From Alcanivorax sp. (GTDB lineage: Bacteria > Pseudomonadota > Gammaproteobacteria > Pseudomonadales > Alcanivoracaceae), in NCBI GenBank assembly GCA_022449455.1, contig JAKUPL010000030.1, positions 1 through 47,010 of the forward strand: a DNA stretch of 47,010 nucleotides, given 5' to 3'. Of this stretch, positions 42,220 to 47,010 are shown in pieces. Position numbers and translations under genes: made by a program. A model generated the notes under the pieces. That model worked only from the letters and a program-made list of their open reading frames with translations, searched no databases and was not told the DNA's origin. Every line of letters begins with the position of its first letter. Position 1 is the stretch's first letter.

Positions 42220-45200
42220 TTATTTAAAGTCCCGGGAACGCACCACCAGCTCGTCCAGGGCGTCCCGGGCGTCGGCCAGCTGCCCGGCCATCAGGTGCAC
42301 GATGCGCTCCGGGCTGATCTCCACGGTGCCGGTGACGATCACCAGCGGGCTCTTCAGCAGGGTCTGCCGGTAGCGTTCCTGGATCGAGGTCCAGACCACC
42401 ACATTGGTGTTGCCGGTTTCGTCCTCCAGGGTCATGAACAGGGTGCCCTTGGCGGAGCCCGGGCGCTGGCGGTTGGTGACCAGGCCCGCCACCCGCACCA
42501 GTTGGCCGGGGCGGGCCCGCTTCAGGTCCCGGGCCCGGTAGCAGCGCTTGAAGCGGGGCAGATGGCGCACCAGGGCCATGGGGTGGCGGCCCAGGGTCAG
42601 CCCCAGGTGGCGGTAGTCCTCGATCAGTGAGGTGTGTTCCGAGGGCGCGTCCAGATAAACGCCGTCATGGTCGTCGTGAACGGCGTCGCCCTCGCCCTGG
42701 CCGCCAAGCAGCGGCCGCCGGGCCTCCAGGCCCTGCACGTCCCAGTGCGCCTGATGGCGGTGGCCGCTCAGGCCGCGCAGGGCGTTGCCGGCCACCAGGG
42801 CCTCGCGCTCGCGGCTGCCCAGGGCGGCCCGCTCGCACAGGTCGCGCACGCCGCGAAACGGCGCCTGGTCGCGGGCCGCCACCAGCCGCCCGGCGGCGTC
42901 CTCGTTGAAGCCCTTGATCTGACGCAGCCCCAGCCGCAGGGCCGGCTGCACGCCCAGTTTCTCCCGATGGGTATCCTCCAGGGTGTGGTCCCAGTGGCTG
43001 TGGCGCACGTCCGGGGGGCGCGTTTCGATGCCGTGGCGGCGGGCGTCCTGAAGCAGTTGCGAGGGGGAGTAGAAGCCCATCGGCAGGCTGTTGAGCAGGC
43101 CGCAGAAGAAGGCGCTGGTGTGGTGCCGCTTGAGCCAGGCGGACACGTATACCAGCAAGGCGAAGCTGGCGGCGTGGGATTCCGGAAAGCCGTAGCCGCC
43201 GAAGCCCCTCATCTGCTCGAACAGGCGGCGCGCGTAGTCGCCGCTGTAGCCGTTGGCGCGCATCCCCTCGATTACCTTGTGCTCGAACTGCATCAGCTCG
43301 CCGCTCTTGCCCCAGCGCGCCATGGCCCGGCGCAGCCGGTCCGCCTCGCCGCCGGAAAAGCCGGCGGCCACCATCACCAGCTGGATCACCTGTTCCTGGA
43401 AGATCGGCACGCCGTAGGTGCGCTCCAGCACGCCTTTGACCTTCTCGTCAGGGTAGTCCTCTTCTTCCAGGCCGTCCCGGCGGCGCAGGTAGGGGTGCAC
43501 CATGTCGCCCTGGATCGGACCCGGGCGCACGATCGCCACCTCCACCACCAGATCGTAGAAGGCGCGCGGGCGCAGGCGCGGCAGCATGTTCATCTGCGCC
43601 CGGGATTCCACCTGGAACACGCCCACGCTGTCGCCCTGGCACAGCATCTCGTAGGTGGCCTCATCGCCGGCGGGAATCTCCTGCATGGTCAGGGGGCGCC
43701 CCCGGTAGCGGCCGACCTGATCCAGGGTCTTGCGGATCGCGGTGAGCATGCCCAGGGCCAGCACGTCCACCTTCATCAGCCCCAGGGATTCCAGGTCGTC
43801 CTTGTCCCACTGGATCAGGGTGCGGTCGGGCATGGCGGCGTTTTCCACCGGCACCAGGGTGTGTACCGGGTCGCGGGTGATCACGAAGCCACCCACGTGC
43901 TGGGACAGATGACGGGGAAAACCGATCATTTCCTGGACCAGTTCCCGGTAGTGGCGGCCCAGGGTGGAGCCCCCCAGGCCCAGCTCCCGGAACCGTTCCA
44001 CCAGGGAATCCGGCTGGTCCCACCAGGCCAGATTACCGCTGAGGCGTTCGACCACGTCCTGGTCCACGCCCAGGGCCCGGCCCACGTCGCGCACCGCCGA
44101 GCGGGTGCGGTAGCGGATCACGGTGGCCGCCAGGGCGGCCCGGTCGCGGCCGTACTTGCGGTACAGGTACTGCATCACCTCTTCGCGGCGCTCGTGTTCG
44201 AAGTCCACGTCGATGTCCGGCGGCTCGTCCCGCTCCTGGGAGATAAAACGTTCGAACAGCAGCTGGCTGCGCCCCGGGTCCACCTCGGTGACGCCCAGGC
44301 AATAGCACACCGCGGAGTTGGCGGCGGAGCCGCGACCCTGGCAGAGAATGCCCTGGCCGCGCGCGAAAGCGACGATGTCGTGCACGGTGAGAAAATAATG
44401 GGCGTAGCCGAGCTGGCGGATCAGTCCCAGTTCCTTGTCGATCAGAGCGCGCACGCTGTCCGGCACGCCCTCCGGATAGCGGGCCTCGGCGCCTTGATGG
44501 GCGAGGGCGGCCAGGTACTGGTCCGCGTCCTGACCCGGCGGCACCACCTCCTCCGGGTACTGGTAGCGGATTTCGTGCATGCCGAATTGGCACTGATCGG
44601 CGATCCAGGCGGCTTCTTCCAGCAACGCCGCCGGGTAAATCTCCGCCAGACGCGCCGGCGCGCGCAGGTGGCGCTGGTCATTGCGAAAGCGGCGGTCGCC
44701 GAGCCGCTGCACGGTGGTGTTCAGCCGCAGGGCGGTGAACACCTCCTGCAGACGCTGCCGTTCCGGCACGTGGTAATGCACGTCGTTGCTGGCGGTCATG
44801 GCCAGCCCGTGGCGCCGGGCCAGGTCGTGCAGCGCGCGGTAGCGCAGGGCGTCGTTGCCTTCCTGGAGCAGCTCGCAGGCCAGCCACAGCCGCTCGCCGA
44901 AGTGCTCGCGCAGCAGCGGCGCGTGGGCCTCGTCGCGCTGGTCGCCGGCGGGCAGCCACAGACACAGGGCGTGGCGCTCGATGCGCGCCAGATCCCGCCA
45001 ATGCAGCTGGTAATGGCCCTTGGGCGCGCGCCGGCGGCCCTGGGTGATCAGGGTGGCGATCTCTCCGTAGGCCTGCCGGTCCCGGGCCAGCAGCACCAGA
45101 CGCAGCGGGCCCCGTTCCTGGTCGAGGCGAAAATGACTGCCGACGATCAGCTTGAAATTCAGTGGCTTGCCGTCGTTTTTGCAAGTGGTTTCGAGGTCTT

Positions 45201-45363
45201 TCCAGGCCTGCCAGGCCCGCGCCACCCCGGCCAGGGAGCCGTCGTCGGTGATCGCCAGCGCCCGGTAACCCAGCGCATGGGCCCGCGCCACCAGTTCCTC
45301 CGGATGGCTGGCCCCGGTCAGGAAGGTGAAGGCGGAGGTGCAATGGAGTTCGGCGAACGACAT
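42220..45363 (-). CDS. dnaE2: Error-prone DNA polymerase DnaE2 (ImuC)
   Basis: A 1047-residue alternative C-family polymerase for translesion synthesis. The N-terminal PHP domain starts MSFAELHCTSAFTFLTGASH. The palm carries the catalytic acidic motif PDIDVDFEHERREEVM near residue 390, and GRGSAANSAVCYCLGVTEVDP lies before it. A helix-hairpin-helix region and an OB-fold (VRVAGLVTNRQRPGSAKGTL) follow near the C-terminus. ATG 45363 overlaps the imuB stop (TGATG), so the frame's upstream extension to 45387 is not used. It works with ImuA and ImuB in SOS mutagenesis. Confidence 0.96.
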   Translation of the reverse strand: MSFAELHCTSAFTFLTGASHPEELVARAHALGYRALAITDDGSLAGVARAWQAWKDLETTCKNDGKPLNFKLIVGSHFRLDQERGPLRLVLLARDRQAYGEIATLITQGRRRAPKGHYQLHWRDLARIERHALCLWLPAGDQRDEAHAPLLREHFGERLWLACELLQEGNDALRYRALHDLARRHGLAMTASNDVHYHVPERQRLQEVFTALRLNTTVQRLGDRRFRNDQRHLRAPARLAEIYPAALLEEAAWIADQCQFGMHEIRYQYPEEVVPPGQDADQYLAALAHQGAEARYPEGVPDSVRALIDKELGLIRQLGYAHYFLTVHDIVAFARGQGILCQGRGSAANSAVCYCLGVTEVDPGRSQLLFERFISQERDEPPDIDVDFEHERREEVMQYLYRKYGRDRAALAATVIRYRTRSAVRDVGRALGVDQDVVERLSGNLAWWDQPDSLVERFRELGLGGSTLGRHYRELVQEMIGFPRHLSQHVGGFVITRDPVHTLVPVENAAMPDRTLIQWDKDDLESLGLMKVDVLALGMLTAIRKTLDQVGRYRGRPLTMQEIPAGDEATYEMLCQGDSVGVFQVESRAQMNMLPRLRPRAFYDLVVEVAIVRPGPIQGDMVHPYLRRRDGLEEEDYPDEKVKGVLERTYGVPIFQEQVIQLVMVAAGFSGGEADRLRRAMARWGKSGELMQFEHKVIEGMRANGYSGDYARRLFEQMRGFGGYGFPESHAASFALLVYVSAWLKRHHTSAFFCGLLNSLPMGFYSPSQLLQDARRHGIETRPPDVRHSHWDHTLEDTHREKLGVQPALRLGLRQIKGFNEDAAGRLVAARDQAPFRGVRDLCERAALGSREREALVAGNALRGLSGHRHQAHWDVQGLEARRPLLGGQGEGDAVHDDHDGVYLDAPSEHTSLIEDYRHLGLTLGRHPMALVRHLPRFKRCYRARDLKRARPGQLVRVAGLVTNRQRPGSAKGTLFMTLEDETGNTNVVVWTSIQERYRQTLLKSPLVIVTGTVEISPERIVHLMAGQLADARDALDELVVRSRDFK

Positions 45364-46796
45364 CAGAAGAACCCCTGCAACCACCACCCCTCATCCCGCT
45401 CATCCTGAAACACCCAACAACACAATCCGTCCGGGTGATGGGCCACGTGGTAGCGGCGGGCGGCCTGGTCGTGCCAGGGCTGGCTGAAATGTTCCTCCTG
45501 GGGAAACAGGGTCAGGGGCCGGTCCCGCCAGTGGGGCCGATGGTCGCGCACCGCCAGGGGGCGCGGCGGGTCCAGCAGCCACAGGGGACGGTCCTCCGGC
45601 GGGGCCGGTGTGTCCGGCGGCGGCGCGGGGCGCGCGGCTTTCTCGAAAGGCGGCCGGCCCCGTTCGGTTTCCTCGGGCAAATGGCCCGGCGCGCGCTCCG
45701 GCCGGTACAGCCGCAGAGCCGGCTCGGCGGCCAGCTTCTCCAGCAGCCCGGACAGCGGCGCCCGCGCCCCCGGGTCCGGGAACAGATCCGCCAGGCCCGG
45801 GTTGCGTGGTCGCGGGCGGCCGCCGTCCAGACCCAGCCCCAGCACCGGGGCGTCCAGTACCTGATGCTCCAGGCGCCGGCGGGTCAGGTCCAGCCAGGTG
45901 GCGGCGTCGTGGCCGGCCTGGGCGCGCCGCACCACCAGGGTGTCCCGGTGGCCGTTGTTCAGGTGCAGATGCCAGCGAATCGCGGTGAGGCTCTCCTGGT
46001 GGCGTTCCAGGTCGGCGCTCAGCCGTGCCAGCAGTTCGCTCATGGGGGCGTGCAGGTGGTCGAGGCGGTCCAGCGGGTCGTCGAAGTCCAGCCGTTCGCG
46101 GAACGGCCGGGGCGGCGGCAACGGCCGGCGCGGGTCCGGTTTTTCCCCCAGCAGCCGCTGCAGCCAGTCCAGGAAACCGGCGCCGAAGCGTTTGCCCAGG
46201 GCCGCCCGGGGCAGCGTATAAAGGTCGCCCAGGGTGCGGAACCCGGGTGCCCGCAACCGCTCACGCAGGCGCGGCTCCAGATCCAGGCCGTCCAGATCCA
46301 ACTGCGCCAGCCAGGCCTGGAACCGGGCCGCCTCCGGCACCGTTTCCAGGGGCGGCGGGTCACTGAGGTGCCAGGCGGCCAGCGGCGTCGGCCCCAGGCC
46401 CAGGCGGGTGGTCAGCGGGCAATGCAGGCGGTAGCGGTCCACCCGCGCCATCAGCCCTTGAAAACCGCCGTGGAGTTTCAGGCAGCTGCCCACCTCCAGC
46501 AGCAGGCTGGCCGGCGGCGCCGCGCACACCTGGGGAGTGAGCGCCAGCAGGTGCTGGCCCTGGCGCCGCAGGGCCGCTTCCCGGGCGCCGTCGTCCGCCT
46601 CCAGCACCTCCAGGTCCTCGCACAGGGCCCGGGCGGTGGCCAGCCGCAGGCCGTCTTCCACGCCGGCGGCGCGGGCCGCCCCGTTGGCCAGCTGCACGCG
46701 GTGCTGGTGCACCAGCACCCGGGGCCGCTCCACCGGGCCGTCCCCGGCCTCCAGGGCCAGCAGGGGAAAATGCAGGGCCAGCCACAGCGGGGTCAT
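45363..46796 (-). CDS. imuB: ImuB, catalytically inactive Y-family polymerase-like protein
   Basis: A 477-residue Y-family relative that bridges DnaE2 to the beta clamp. WLALHFPLLALE at the N-terminus replaces the usual Asp-containing DxDxFxA of active Y-family polymerases, as expected for ImuB. GARAAGVEDGLRLATARALC and LLEVGSCLKLHGG continue the family pattern. The C-terminal 120 residues are proline- and arginine-rich before the WWLQGFF end. ATG 46796 has GAGAGA upstream. It is coupled to dnaE2 by a one-base overlap and follows imuA. Confidence 0.93.
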   Translation of the reverse strand: MTPLWLALHFPLLALEAGDGPVERPRVLVHQHRVQLANGAARAAGVEDGLRLATARALCEDLEVLEADDGAREAALRRQGQHLLALTPQVCAAPPASLLLEVGSCLKLHGGFQGLMARVDRYRLHCPLTTRLGLGPTPLAAWHLSDPPPLETVPEAARFQAWLAQLDLDGLDLEPRLRERLRAPGFRTLGDLYTLPRAALGKRFGAGFLDWLQRLLGEKPDPRRPLPPPRPFRERLDFDDPLDRLDHLHAPMSELLARLSADLERHQESLTAIRWHLHLNNGHRDTLVVRRAQAGHDAATWLDLTRRRLEHQVLDAPVLGLGLDGGRPRPRNPGLADLFPDPGARAPLSGLLEKLAAEPALRLYRPERAPGHLPEETERGRPPFEKAARPAPPPDTPAPPEDRPLWLLDPPRPLAVRDHRPHWRDRPLTLFPQEEHFSQPWHDQAARRYHVAHHPDGLCCWVFQDERDEGWWLQGFF

Positions 46797-46800
46797 GCGG

Positions 46801-46850
46801 TCTCTCTCATTGGGGCGCTCTCATTGGTGTGGCTCTCATTGGAACGGCCC
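46801..46850. repeat. Short tandem repeats between imuA and imuB
   Basis: On the minus strand the string CCAATGAGAG occurs three times within about 45 bases, the last copy forming the imuB ribosome-binding region. It is a small degenerate tandem array in a 54-base gap. Confidence 0.5.
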
Positions 46851-47010
46851 TCATGGACGCAGTTCGGGCGCTGGTGGCGCCGGCAAGTGTGGCGACGGGG
46901 CCGCCAGGGCGGGGCGCGGGCGCCGGGTCAGGGCCGGCAGGCTGACGGTGGCCGGCGGCGCCCGGCGCAGGTGTTCGGGCAGCACCGACAGCCGGCACTG
47001 GTCTCCGGGT
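46851..47010 (-). CDS. imuA: ImuA, C-terminal end (partial)
   Basis: An open minus-strand frame enters from the right edge and stops at TGA 46853-46851. It reads GDQCRLSVLPEHLRRAPPAT and ends PAPPAPELRP. Its position directly before imuB and the CRLSVL-type ending match ImuA, the RecA/SulA-like partner of the ImuB-DnaE2 mutasome. Most of the gene and its promoter, where a LexA box would be expected, lie outside the window. A competing frame over the same bases has an Ala/Arg/Pro-rich composition without motifs. Confidence 0.7.
   Translation of the reverse strand, partial: PGDQCRLSVLPEHLRRAPPATVSLPALTRRPRPALAAPSPHLPAPPAPELRP

Noticed and set aside
42634-45408. 924-aa plus-strand ORF opposite dnaE2
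   Set aside because: It is an antisense shadow with no recognisable domain; dnaE2 motifs are on the minus strand.

Overview
The window is high-GC, densely packed chromosomal DNA from what looks like a gammaproteobacterium. ETF:ubiquinone oxidoreductase sits opposite etfBA with a PsrA-like operator between them. The window also holds an Anbu-type proteasome operon, an imuA-imuB-dnaE2 mutasome, a GNAT-nitrilase fusion and an E. coli-like type I-E CRISPR system. An oil-degrading marine lineage such as Alcanivoracaceae would fit, but that is inference from gene content only.

Layout. 1-3744: the tail of a possible transposase, DAHP synthase, a chemoreceptor gene broken by an internal deletion, a CobB sirtuin and a small unknown gene. 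3786-9013: a GNAT/carbon-nitrogen hydrolase fusion, then a two-gene operon for a formate-dehydrogenase-like molybdoenzyme and its DUF1641 partner. 9025-14270: a LysR regulator opposite a small basic protein that ends in a REP palindrome, then ETF-QO opposite etfBA. 14389-18279: four overlapping or close genes (ATP-grasp, alpha-E, transglutaminase, Anbu).

18280-34020 is a large defence island. Array 1 (36 repeats) is followed by an orphan MazE/AbrB-type antitoxin and a vapBC pair. Array 2 follows (26 full repeats plus a stub) and ends against a truncated hicA-like toxin relic. Then comes a complete type I-E operon, cas3-cas8e-cse2-cas7e-cas5e-cas6e-cas1-cas2, preceded by a perfect TGTGA-N6-TCACA CRP/Vfr-type site and a strong hairpin. 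Array 3 (18 full repeats plus a stub) lies directly after cas2. Each array has its own repeat variant, differing in the hairpin loop and, for array 2, in the crRNA 5' handle, although only one Cas6e is present. All three arrays read left to right, have related leaders and end in a partial repeat.

34021-47010: a short inverted-repeat (MITE-like) element that supplies the 3' end of hipA, the hipBA toxin-antitoxin pair with an AT-rich upstream region, an LhgO-like oxidase overlapping an LTA-synthase-like membrane sulfatase, a DUF2244 protein, a small ABM-like protein, a lipoprotein, a saccharopine-dehydrogenase-like reductase, and the mutasome genes dnaE2, imuB and the 3' end of imuA on the minus strand.

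The most distinctive feature is the defence island: three diverged arrays sharing one cas operon, interleaved with toxin-antitoxin genes, and a catabolite-type control site upstream of cas3. The core parts are known families. The arrangement and the junctions are what deserve checking.
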